Part shown: piece after piece, positions 1-7,472 of the stretch
Layout: each line of letters opens with the position of its first letter
Position numbering within the stretch: position 1 is the stretch's first letter
Position numbers and translations under genes: made by a program
Source: Rhodospirillales bacterium
Lineage (GTDB): Bacteria; Pseudomonadota; Alphaproteobacteria; QKFK01; SZUA-500
Assembly (NCBI GenBank): GCA_003252195.1
Contig: QKFK01000003.1
Span: forward strand, 1-24,987
Length of the DNA: 24,987 nucleotides
Direction: 5' to 3'
The notes under the pieces: model-generated
Seen by the model: the letters and a program-made list of their open reading frames with translations, nothing else
What the model was told of the DNA's origin: nothing
The model's database searches: none

Positions 1-1
1 T

Positions 2-340
2 ATTGATGTAAAAGCTCCATTTGATGATTATCACAACGTAACTGGTTGGGCAAAAGCTGGTGGCGTTGTAAAAGAGAGCTTAAAATCAATTATTGCTTCT
101 GGAGTGCCTTTTGAGGCCAGAACAACTTTATATCCTGCATTGCTCAGCTTTGACGATGTTAAAAAGATTGCCGATGAGATATCTGCACTTGGCGTAAAAA
201 ACTATGCTGTGCAAGAGTACCGTCCAATAGCGCAGGACTTAATCACAACCGAAGAAGAGCGCAAGAGCTTTCTTAAAAACACAGAATTAATGGAATATCT
301 AAAAGGCAAGTTTGAGCATTTTGAAATCCGTGAGGGCTAA
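2..340 (+). CDS. nrdG: Anaerobic ribonucleotide reductase activating protein, C-terminal part
   Basis: This is the last 112 codons of a gene that begins left of the window; the frame is open from base 2. NrdG-type proteins are radical-SAM enzymes that install the glycyl radical on the anaerobic class III ribonucleotide reductase. The fragment opens with IDVKAPFDDYHNVTGW and continues with FEARTTLYPALLS and YAVQEYRPI. These match the conserved 'D.KAP', 'RTT..P' and 'Q.FRP' blocks in the C-terminal half of the family. The CX3CX2C iron-sulfur motif would lie upstream and cannot be seen. An intrinsic terminator follows 27 bases after the stop. Another radical-SAM activase of the same architecture is possible, but the combination of blocks favours NrdG. 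Its presence argues for anaerobic DNA precursor synthesis. Confidence 0.7.
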   Translation: MDVKAPFDDYHNVTGWAKAGGVVKESLKSIIASGVPFEARTTLYPALLSFDDVKKIADEISALGVKNYAVQEYRPIAQDLITTEEERKSFLKNTELMEYLKGKFEHFEIREG

Positions 341-367
341 TAAATGCCAATCGATGTCAATATTCTT

Positions 368-392
368 AACACCGTTTAGGCGGTGTTTTTTT
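368..392 (+). terminator. Intrinsic terminator after nrdG
   Basis: A perfect 7-bp stem AACACCG/CGGTGTT encloses the 6-base loop TTTAGG and runs straight into a T tract. It lies 27 bases after the nrdG stop codon. Confidence 0.85.
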
Positions 393-513
393 ATGTATAA
401 AGTGTAGGCATTGGAATGAGATGTAAAATTTTTGACGTTAATTATGGTAGTTATTGATGTTATCAGGTGTGTAGATTAAGTATTGGTACATGTTGTTCGT
501 TGTTTAATGCATT

Positions 514-546
514 AAAAAAGGCTCGGGATTATCCGAGCCTTTTTTG
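514..546 (-). terminator. Terminator after the transporter pair, bidirectional in form
   Basis: The stem GGCTCGG/CCGAGCC has a 6-base loop and is flanked by A6 on the left and T7 on the right, so it can work on either strand. The nearest gene end is the minus-strand transporter stopping at 559, which it most likely terminates. Confidence 0.85.
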
Positions 547-558
547 TTTGTGGTTTGC

Positions 559-2208
559 TTACATCAGCAATAGCACGATTATCTGAGGAGCAAGAATTCT
601 GAGGCACATAGTAAGCGGATAAACCGTTGCATAAGCCTGAGACACTGCTTGAGTATCAGATAATGAGTTTGCATAAGCTAATGCGGGAGGATCAGTGTTT
701 CCGCCTGCAATCATACCTGTAATAGTGAGGTAATTTAGCTTTAATATTTTGCGAGCAATAAGCCCAATTGTAATAACAGGGATAAAGGTAATGATAGTTG
801 CGTAACCCATCCATCTTAAGCCATCACCGTGCAATAAAATATCAAAGAAGTGAGTTCCTGATTTTATTCCCACAACTGCTAAGAATAAAACAATACCGAT
901 TTCTTTAATAATATGGTTTGCGCTAGGAGGCATAAACCACACGAGAGGTCCAATGTTACCAATACGAGCAAAGATGATACCAGCAAGTAAAGGACCACCA
1001 GCCATGCCCAATTTTAGAGGCACAGAAGCACCTGGGAAGGTGAGCGGTAAAGCGCCCAATAAAATACCAAGTCCAATACCAATAAAGATAGGAACAACTT
1101 GAGCCTTATCTAAATGACCTTTGTTATTGCCAAATAAAGGATACACAGATTCAATGTTATCTTCCTCGCCAATTACGTGGAGGATATCACCAAACTCTAA
1201 CTTGAGGTTAGATAATGGTGCTAAATCAATTCCTGCTCTGGTTACGCGAGAAACAACTACTTTGTAAGTGTCGTTTAAGCTAAGCTCTGGGATTGATTTG
1301 CCAAGAACTTTGTAATTAGTTACAACAACCTTAGTGTTGTGTAAATTTACAGCTTTGGTAACTAATTCAATCTCTGACTTTTTGCCAACAGCTTCTACCA
1401 ATTTGTTAAGCGCCTCTGGAGCGGCTACAATGCGGATTACATCGCCCTTAGCAACCTTGGTGCTAGGTGTGGCTATAGAAATCTTATCGCCGCGTTTAAT
1501 ACGGCTAATAACCGCATTATGCTCAACTAGGCATGTGATATCTGAAATTACTTTGTCATTAAAAAAGCTTTTGGTGATTTCAACATCTTGGAATACCAAA
1601 GAATTTACTTTTTGGTTTGAACTTTTTGCAAACTCAAATTCTTCAGATTTGATATCTACTCTAAAGATTGCTTTGATTAAAAGCATGGCGATAATCAAAC
1701 CAATAATACCAAATGGATATGCTACAGCATAGCCAAGCCCTGGTCCTTCAAGGTTTTCAACGCCTGCTATTCTCAAAGCTTCTGTTCCAGCGCCTAAAGA
1801 AGGAGTGTTTGTAACCGCACCAGACATCATTCCAAGCACATATGGCAATTCAATACCAGTATATTTATATATACCGATAGTAATTAACACTGCCATAGTT
1901 ATTGAAAGTGTGATTAATAAGTTTAGAGTTAGACCGTTTTTCTTGAGGGCAGAAAAAAAGTTAGGGCCAACTTGGTTACCAATTGCATAAACAAATAGAA
2001 TAAGCCCGAATTCTTTAATAAAATGCATCACCTCGGCATTTAAAGAAATATTTTTATCAGCCAAAAGGTGACCAACGATAATACCTGAGAAAAGTACTCC
2101 GCCGATACCTAGGCTTATATTTCTTATTTTTACGGCTCCTAAGGCAACACCCACAGCTGAAGCCAAGCAAATGGCAACAATTGTGATTTCTAGTGTACTT
2201 AAAGTCAT
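559..2208 (-). CDS. YidE/YbjL/AspT-type membrane transporter with two RCK_C domains (copy A)
   Basis: This 549-residue protein has the layout of the aspartate:alanine exchanger (AAE) family: an N-terminal half of about five or six membrane segments (1-190), a cytosolic middle with two TrkA-C/RCK_C domains (about 205-290 and 295-370), and a second membrane half (about 375-549). Each membrane half carries the duplicated signature, as GAVTNTPSLGAG and as GGNTDPPALAYA. The length matches the family. The substrate cannot be read from sequence; characterised relatives exchange small carboxylates or amino acids. The ATG at 2208 has a GGGA ribosome site. It is the downstream member of a tandem pair with copy B, which is roughly 60-65% identical over the N-terminal 40 residues compared by eye. 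The second signature has Pro where copy B has Thr (TDPPAL against TDTPAL). Confidence 0.85.
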   Translation of the reverse strand: MTLSTLEITIVAICLASAVGVALGAVKIRNISLGIGGVLFSGIIVGHLLADKNISLNAEVMHFIKEFGLILFVYAIGNQVGPNFFSALKKNGLTLNLLITLSITMAVLITIGIYKYTGIELPYVLGMMSGAVTNTPSLGAGTEALRIAGVENLEGPGLGYAVAYPFGIIGLIIAMLLIKAIFRVDIKSEEFEFAKSSNQKVNSLVFQDVEITKSFFNDKVISDITCLVEHNAVISRIKRGDKISIATPSTKVAKGDVIRIVAAPEALNKLVEAVGKKSEIELVTKAVNLHNTKVVVTNYKVLGKSIPELSLNDTYKVVVSRVTRAGIDLAPLSNLKLEFGDILHVIGEEDNIESVYPLFGNNKGHLDKAQVVPIFIGIGLGILLGALPLTFPGASVPLKLGMAGGPLLAGIIFARIGNIGPLVWFMPPSANHIIKEIGIVLFLAVVGIKSGTHFFDILLHGDGLRWMGYATIITFIPVITIGLIARKILKLNYLTITGMIAGGNTDPPALAYANSLSDTQAVSQAYATVYPLTMCLRILAPQIIVLLLM

Positions 2209-2307
2209 AATAAATTTCCCAATTTAATTTACATCGAGAAGATTTTTACAACATATTTACCCGTTAGTCCATCTAAATATAATAATAAACTGTTTGATGT
2301 TATTAGC

Positions 2308-3969
2308 TTATTGCCCCATTAAGAGTAGTACTATTATCTGAGGTGATAATATTCTCAAAAACATGGTGAACGGATAAACCGTTGCATATCCTTGAGACAT
2401 AGCATCTGAGTTAGACAATGAACTTGCATATGCAAGGGCAGGGGTGTCGGTGTTTCCGCCTGCTATCATGCCAATTAAGGTTAGATAGTTTAGTTTTAAG
2501 AACTTGCGCCCAATAAAGCCAATTGTCATAACTGGAATTAAGGTAATTAATGTTCCCCAAAGCATCCATTTAAGACCATCACCATTTACAATGCTGTCAA
2601 TAAACATAGCACCAGAGCTGATACCTACGATTGATAAGAACAATACAACGCCCATATCTTTTATTGCGTTGTTCACGCTAGGTGGCATATGCCATACAAC
2701 AGGACCAATGTTTCCTATACGAGAGAATATAATGCCCGCCATTAATGGTCCGCCAGCCATGCCAAGCTTAATAGGAATGCTTGTACCAGGGATTGAAATT
2801 GGAAAAGCACCAATAAGCATACCAACAGCCAAACCAATAAATATAGGAACTATCTGCGCTTTATTAATTTGAGCTGAGTTATTACCAAATCTAACTGCTA
2901 CAGCGTCAATGTTTTCTTGCTCACCAATAACATGAAGAATATCACCAAATTGGAGTTTGAGGCTGCGTAATGGCGAGAAGTCGATACCATTACGAGTAAT
3001 TCTAGAAATCACCACATCTGTAAATTTATGTAAGCTAAGCTCAGGGATTGATTTACCAAGAACTTTGTAATTAGTTGCAATAACCCTAGAATAGCTGAGG
3101 TTGGTTGCGTTCATGGTTGCATCTATTTGAGATATAATGCCAATAGCTCTTGCTAGTTTGTTTACATATTTAACATTACCAATGGCTCTTATTATATCGC
3201 CTGCTTCAATTGTGGTGTCTGGTTTTGGTACAAAAGTGTTATCGCCATGTTTTACTCGGCTTATAACAACTTTTTGATTTACCATGTCGCAAATCTCAGT
3301 AACAGAATATCCATTAAGAAAATTATTGGTAACTTCAATGTCTTTAAATGCTAAAGGTACAGTTTTACGAGAATTTTCTGCCTCAAATTCGCGCTCTTCA
3401 GCTTGGATGTTAATTTTGAATATTGCTTTAACAATAAGCATAACGGTGATAAGGCCCAAAATACCAAATGGATAAGCTACAGCGTAGCTAAGACCAATTT
3501 GAGAAACTTTATCTGGTGCAACACCCGCAATACGCAAAGCTTCAGAGCCTGCCCCAAGAGATGGGGTGCTGGTAACTGCTCCAGACATCATTCCCAATAT
3601 ATATTGGATTTCAATTCCAGAGCATTTTGCGATTAAAACGGTGATTATTGTTGCGATGCTTATTGATAACAGGATTAATAAATTGAGCTTTAGACCTTGA
3701 GATTTTAGAGATGATATAAAGCTAGGGCCAACTCGGTTGCCAATGGCATAAACAAACAACATCATTCCAAATGATTTTATAAAATGGAGAATGTCATGAT
3801 TTAAGATGATATTTTCTTTGGTGAGGATATGCCCAACTAGAATGCCAGAAAATAATATTCCGCCAACACCAATGCTTATGTTACGTATTTTTATAGCCCC
3901 AATTGCAACGCCCAATGCTATCGCAATTGAAATAGCAATTATTGTTATCTCAAGATTGTTAAAAGTCAT
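2308..3969 (-). CDS. YidE/YbjL/AspT-type membrane transporter with two RCK_C domains (copy B)
   Basis: This is a paralogue of the downstream transporter, 553 residues from the chosen start, with the same membrane half / RCK_C / RCK_C / membrane half order. The signatures are GAVTSTPSLGAG and GGNTDTPALAYA. The ATG at 3969 is preferred over a GTG at 4005. It aligns residue for residue with copy A (MTFNNLEITI against MTLSTLEITI) and has an AGGA ribosome site ten bases upstream, while the GTG has none. The 99-bp gap to copy A contains only weak hairpins, so the two may be co-transcribed. Keeping two close paralogues side by side suggests divergent substrates or dosage. RCK_C domains usually sense a ligand and gate the transporter. 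The substrate is unknown. Confidence 0.85.
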   Translation of the reverse strand: MTFNNLEITIIAISIAIALGVAIGAIKIRNISIGVGGILFSGILVGHILTKENIILNHDILHFIKSFGMMLFVYAIGNRVGPSFISSLKSQGLKLNLLILLSISIATIITVLIAKCSGIEIQYILGMMSGAVTSTPSLGAGSEALRIAGVAPDKVSQIGLSYAVAYPFGILGLITVMLIVKAIFKINIQAEEREFEAENSRKTVPLAFKDIEVTNNFLNGYSVTEICDMVNQKVVISRVKHGDNTFVPKPDTTIEAGDIIRAIGNVKYVNKLARAIGIISQIDATMNATNLSYSRVIATNYKVLGKSIPELSLHKFTDVVISRITRNGIDFSPLRSLKLQFGDILHVIGEQENIDAVAVRFGNNSAQINKAQIVPIFIGLAVGMLIGAFPISIPGTSIPIKLGMAGGPLMAGIIFSRIGNIGPVVWHMPPSVNNAIKDMGVVLFLSIVGISSGAMFIDSIVNGDGLKWMLWGTLITLIPVMTIGFIGRKFLKLNYLTLIGMIAGGNTDTPALAYASSLSNSDAMSQGYATVYPFTMFLRILSPQIIVLLLMGQ

Positions 3970-4066
3970 AGTATATGTCCTGATTTTTTTGTTTTTGTAA
4001 GACACGCAATCTTTATAACAAAAACTATATTATGTCCATTTTTTATATGAAATATATAGTTTTTTA

Positions 4067-4075
4067 TGATATAAT
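4067..4075 (+). promoter_or_regulatory. Extended -10 promoter element
   Basis: TGATATAAT is a perfect TATAAT with an upstream TGn extension, which can compensate for the lack of a recognisable -35. Transcription would start near 4082, only about 19 bases before the ATG at 4101. The element lies inside the longer possible reading frame that opens at 4032, which argues against that earlier start. Confidence 0.6.
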
Positions 4076-4100
4076 TTCAAGCTGTGACGTGAGGAGTGGC

Positions 4101-4922
4101 ATGGATTATATTACAGAAGACAAAGCCAATGAATATTGGCTTGCGAAGCTTGCTATATGTGCGAGTAAATTTTATCGAAAAAAATCAGATGGTTCATACA
4201 GTTTTATAGATGATGAAGGTGAGTATCCATATTCATTTTGGGACGCGTTAGAACATCTTGATGATGTAATCAAAGATAATAGCTTTTGCAAAAGACTCGC
4301 AAAGCGAAAATCATTAAAAACTATAGTTAATTTTCGAGATGTTGGTGATTTTATAAAAGTTGCTGATTATCTGAATGATATTGGTTTGTTAAAATTTAAT
4401 ATCTTAAGGGGCGGGGATAATTCTATTGTTTTATCGTCTGCCTCAAATAAGGCTTTTAATAAAGCAATTGTGCTCAGAATATCTCTTAAAGATTTTGGTT
4501 CTAAAAGAATAATCCATGGGGCGGTGTTGCAGTCTTGTTTTTGTTCAGAGGCAAGTAATGTTGATTTTGGCTGTTTGCATGTCGAGCTTTTGCCAAGGGT
4601 GGTTACGTTGCGTAACTTATTACAAAAAGCTGGTGTTGATACTAATGATAATAGAACATATTTGTATAAAATGTTTGTAAATTCACTTGGTGATGATGTG
4701 CTTGATACTGACCCAAATAATATTGGTAATATTGGAGTTCTACCTGATGGAACTTTGGTTAATTTAGATGCTCAGGCAATAATGTTAAGGTCAGAATTGT
4801 CGCCTAAAAAACTAAACCTGCTACAAAAAATTAGCAGTGAGTTGAAAATGTATAATATGAGCAAAAAGCCGTTCGACTTTGAAAGTACAACAGCTTTGAA
4901 TAAGCAAAAATTATTATTTTAA
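4101..4922 (+). CDS. Uncharacterised protein, possibly kinase-like fold
   Basis: I do not recognise this 273-residue protein as a named family. There is no signal peptide or membrane segment. The order of a few blocks recalls protein-kinase or aminoglycoside-kinase-like folds: a glycine-containing loop ILRGGDNSIVLSS (about 101-113), a hydrophobic strand KAIVLRIS (121-128), a hinge-like LHVELLPRV (159-167), and DPNNIGNIGVLPDGTLVNLD (204-223). The last resembles a catalytic-loop Asn plus a metal-binding Asp. A canonical HRD or DFG motif is absent, so this is inference only. The start at 4101 is set by GAGGAG at 4091-4096 and by the promoter upstream; codons at 4032 and 4047 lie at or before the -10. 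It is monocistronic, ends 50 bases from a decayed zeta-kinase fragment on the other strand, and has no visible terminator. Confidence 0.6.
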   Translation: MDYITEDKANEYWLAKLAICASKFYRKKSDGSYSFIDDEGEYPYSFWDALEHLDDVIKDNSFCKRLAKRKSLKTIVNFRDVGDFIKVADYLNDIGLLKFNILRGGDNSIVLSSASNKAFNKAIVLRISLKDFGSKRIIHGAVLQSCFCSEASNVDFGCLHVELLPRVVTLRNLLQKAGVDTNDNRTYLYKMFVNSLGDDVLDTDPNNIGNIGVLPDGTLVNLDAQAIMLRSELSPKKLNLLQKISSELKMYNMSKKPFDFESTTALNKQKLLF

Positions 4923-4972
4923 TTTTATTTGGTTTTATATTTTCTTTTTAAACCGTTACAGCAGAGCGCCTA

Positions 4973-5179
4973 ATTGGTAATGGCTGCAAGTTTAGTACTT
5001 TTACCTGAGCCAGCCTATAGTGTTACAAAAGTTACACTAGGATTTTTGCTTGATTTTTTCCCTTGAACGAGATCTGTAAATATTTCGTTTTTAACATGGA
5101 GCTATTCAATAGGAGTTAAGTTGTCCACACGTTTAATCTAAGCTGATTTTTGTTACTGCATGGTTAAAAAGTGGATTTT
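4973..5179 (-). pseudogene. Decayed 5' fragment of a third zeta-toxin-family kinase
   Basis: Read on the minus strand from 5179, 69 codons align without gaps to residues 2-70 of the two intact kinases immediately upstream. Matching landmarks in order are FLT, A-I-R, LTP-E, V-EI-D-L-GKK, P-F, and the Walker A segment AGSGKSTKLAAI. I count about 30 identical positions out of 69 against the nearer copy. Four in-frame stops interrupt it, at aligned codons 9, 14, 26 and 55; the last replaces the Gln of GQPGSGKS. Similarity ends after codon 70, where another stop follows, so the remaining 270 or so codons have been deleted. It sits directly after the stop of the second intact kinase, as expected for the last member of a tandem triplication that is being lost. 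Confidence 0.8.
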
Positions 5180-5183
5180 ATAA

Positions 5184-6206
5184 CTAATCTCTATTGTTGG
5201 ATTTTTTAATTTTATCAAAGAAAGCTACGTTGTTGTTCTTTAGTGCATCTTTGGTTGCTTGGTAATGTTTGTTTATAACCTTGTTGGTCATGTCCAGAAC
5301 TTCAGGGAGCATAGAGTTGTTTAGGGGAATATATTGAATTAGCTTTTTGTATGCGTCCTTATATTCTCCAATAAGGTTCATATATTCTTTTCCGCTAAGA
5401 GGTTTTTCTCTCTCAGTTACTAAAGCGTCTGTTGCTGAATTTGCTTCATAGGCAGGCATGTTGTCTTTGGATACATGCAATAATGGTGTAGTATCCTCTC
5501 TGTTCCATACATAAATGTTTTCTGGCATATTAAACATTTGAAGCTCGGTTAAAGCGGTTACTTCTGCCTTACTTAACATATCATGCTCTTTCTGCCCGAT
5601 AATCCTGATTGGTTGTAAATTTTCAGATGAGGCATTGTGCTTGTGCATCATTGTGGTTCTTTTGATGCATCCTAAATAGCTTTTTTCTGGGGCAACTGCC
5701 ATGGCATGAACATCGATCTGGTATCCAACAGATTTTAACATGTTGGCATATTTAGATGTTGAAGTTGCGAACATAGCATCGTTTGTGAATAATGACGGCA
5801 TATCTATAATGATATTCATGTTGTTCATATATGCCATTGTAAGCATCTCTGAAAACCAGCCACGTGAGGCTTGGCTTATATGTGATGTCGCGGCCTCTTG
5901 TCCACGTTTTATAAGTTCATCTTTATATGGGTGGTAAAGACGTAGTTCGTCATAATCTAAGCGACAGAAATCTTGTTCATCTTGTTTGAACATTTTTTCT
6001 GCGATAGGGGTAAGCTTAGTGCTCTTACCAGAACCTGGTTGACCAATTATAAAAACAGCTTTGGGTTTGCGAGGAGCTTTTTTACCAACAATCAAATCAT
6101 CTCTGATTTCTCTAATAACAGCGTACTCTTCTTCGGGTGTTAATGTGAATAGACGCTCTATTGGCGCATTTTGCTGTTCTTCTTTGGTTAAAAATTTGCA
6201 AGTCAT
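5184..6206 (-). CDS. Zeta-toxin-family P-loop kinase, copy 2
   Basis: This 340-residue cytosolic kinase belongs to the zeta/PezT toxin family, whose studied members phosphorylate UDP-N-acetylglucosamine with ATP. Visible motifs are Walker A GQPGSGKST (55-63), the acidic/HP block LDYDELRLYHPY (83-94), a strand NIIIDMPS where PezT has its IEGT segment, GYQIDVHAMAVAPEKSYLGCIKR matching PezT's 'GYEV...A..PELS...R' region, and IGQKEHD followed by YVWNRED. About 80-100 residues beyond the usual zeta domain include EREKPLSGKEY, also present in copy 1. The ATG at 6206 is chosen over a GTG at 6212. It aligns exactly with the copy 1 start, gives the identical length of 340, and has AAGGTAGG upstream. 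It begins 8 bases after the copy 1 stop. Whether it is toxic or acts on UDP-GlcNAc is untested. Confidence 0.75.
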   Translation of the reverse strand: MTCKFLTKEEQQNAPIERLFTLTPEEEYAVIREIRDDLIVGKKAPRKPKAVFIIGQPGSGKSTKLTPIAEKMFKQDEQDFCRLDYDELRLYHPYKDELIKRGQEAATSHISQASRGWFSEMLTMAYMNNMNIIIDMPSLFTNDAMFATSTSKYANMLKSVGYQIDVHAMAVAPEKSYLGCIKRTTMMHKHNASSENLQPIRIIGQKEHDMLSKAEVTALTELQMFNMPENIYVWNREDTTPLLHVSKDNMPAYEANSATDALVTEREKPLSGKEYMNLIGEYKDAYKKLIQYIPLNNSMLPEVLDMTNKVINKHYQATKDALKNNNVAFFDKIKKSNNRD

Positions 6207-6214
6207 ATTCACAC

Positions 6215-7237
6215 CTACCTTGACTTATCTTTTTTTGCTTTTGCAATATTTAAACTGTTGTTAGATGCAATGGTGTTTGTATCTGTTGTAATTGTTTTAA
6301 GCTGCTGTTTGGTGTTTTCCCACAATTGCATAATTTCTTTGTATTCATAATGATTTTCTCCGCATCTCTTCTTTTTAGATGTAGCAATTTTGCTCCAATT
6401 AGCTGACATGTTTATTAAGTCTTTTGCTGAAAGAGGGCGTTCTCTCTCTTTGTCAAACACGTTCCTTGCGCTATATTCTGGATCGCGATTTTGATAGTCA
6501 AATACTGCAATAGGCTCATTGCTATCACGGTTCCATATGTATAATTTATCTACATTTTTATCACGTTCTAACTCAGATATAGCAGTTCCTTGGTCATGAT
6601 ACAGATCATCATGCTCAGCGCGCCCGATATGTCTGTTGGGTTTGTGCTTGTTAGATGGTTCGCTATTGTGAGATAAAATTTCTTCTTCCCTTTTTAGGCA
6701 TCCTTGGAAGCTTAATTCTTTGTTGGTAGCTAGCGCGTGAACTTCAACTTCATAGCCATTTTGTTTGTAAAGAGCTGCTTTTTTTGCAATGTCAGTTACT
6801 GTAAACCCATATGGAACTATCTTTTTGGCGGGTTTGTCGTGGACAACATTTAATTTGTTATCAATAGTTGCTTGAACTAGTTTTTCGTACCATGTTCTAG
6901 CGGCTTTACCATTGTAATGACGAGCGAAGATTCCCTTGCTATCAAGTGCTTCAGTGTAAGGGTGATATAATTTTAACTCATCAAGGTCAACCAAACAAAA
7001 ATCTTGATGCTCTTGTCTGAATAAGCGTTTTGCCATTGGTGCAAGTTTAGTACTTTTGCCAGAACCTGGTTGTCCCATTATAAAAATAATTTTAGGCTTA
7101 CTGCTTTCATGCTTGTTTTTTATGTGATCGTCTAGAATTTCTTCCCACACGTAATTGCTCTCTTCTTCGGTTAATTCTTTTAACCGTGTTGCAGGAGCTT
7201 TTTGTTGCTCATCTTTTGAAAGAAAAGGAGCTCTCAT
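6215..7237 (-). CDS. Zeta-toxin-family P-loop kinase, copy 1
   Basis: This is the tandem paralogue of the next gene, also 340 residues and collinear with it. Walker A is GQPGSGKST (55-63); the DLDELKLYHPY block (84-94) holds the acidic residue expected for catalysis in zeta toxins, and HPY is typical of the family. WYEKLVQATIDNKLNVVHDK, GYEVEVHALATNKELSFQGCLKR and IGRAEHDD...LYIWNRD follow the PezT fold order. A shared C-terminal module carries ERERPLSAKD and ends in the basic tail AKAKKDKSR. The ATG overlaps the stop of the upstream 77-residue gene (TAATG), so translation is probably coupled. In epsilon-zeta and PezAT loci a small antitoxin precedes the kinase; the small gene occupies that place, but its sequence does not prove the role. 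Confidence 0.75.
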   Translation of the reverse strand: MRAPFLSKDEQQKAPATRLKELTEEESNYVWEEILDDHIKNKHESSKPKIIFIMGQPGSGKSTKLAPMAKRLFRQEHQDFCLVDLDELKLYHPYTEALDSKGIFARHYNGKAARTWYEKLVQATIDNKLNVVHDKPAKKIVPYGFTVTDIAKKAALYKQNGYEVEVHALATNKELSFQGCLKREEEILSHNSEPSNKHKPNRHIGRAEHDDLYHDQGTAISELERDKNVDKLYIWNRDSNEPIAVFDYQNRDPEYSARNVFDKERERPLSAKDLINMSANWSKIATSKKKRCGENHYEYKEIMQLWENTKQQLKTITTDTNTIASNNSLNIAKAKKDKSR

Positions 7238-7470
7238 TAAAATTTATCCAGTTCCTTAATGACAGAAGATAATTCTTTTTCAAGTTTGCTTGATAATTCT
7301 GTGTTGTTTTCATCTTGAGCGGCGCTTAACTCTCTGCGTAAAGATATTTTGCGCTCTAATAAAGATTTTCTCATAATTTCTTCATTAGCATATTTTTCAA
7401 TGGTTTTAGAATCTTCCTTAGGGTTTCCTGTGAAAGTTTCTTTCATTATTTCAACAAATTTATCACTCAT
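7237..7470 (-). CDS. Small helical protein upstream of the zeta-type kinases (candidate antitoxin)
   Basis: This 77-residue, highly charged protein has no membrane segment. The second half (about 35-77) reads as a coiled coil or long helices with heptad-like leucines (LLERKISLRRELSAAQ, LSSKLEKELSSVIKELDKF). The ATG at 7470 follows AGGCAGG, a clear ribosome site, two bases after the upstream stop. Its stop overlaps the start of kinase copy 1. Size, helical character and translational coupling resemble the position of the epsilon antitoxin in epsilon-zeta modules, but I see no sequence similarity to epsilon or PezA, so that role is only an inference from context. It could equally be a subunit or chaperone of the kinases. 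Confidence 0.65.
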   Translation of the reverse strand: MSDKFVEIMKETFTGNPKEDSKTIEKYANEEIMRKSLLERKISLRRELSAAQDENNTELSSKLEKELSSVIKELDKF

Positions 7471-7472
7471 AA

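Noticed and set aside
4032..4100. Earlier start for the orphan kinase-like gene
   Set aside because: A perfect extended -10 lies inside this segment and GAGGAG precedes the ATG at 4101, so the segment is probably promoter, not coding.
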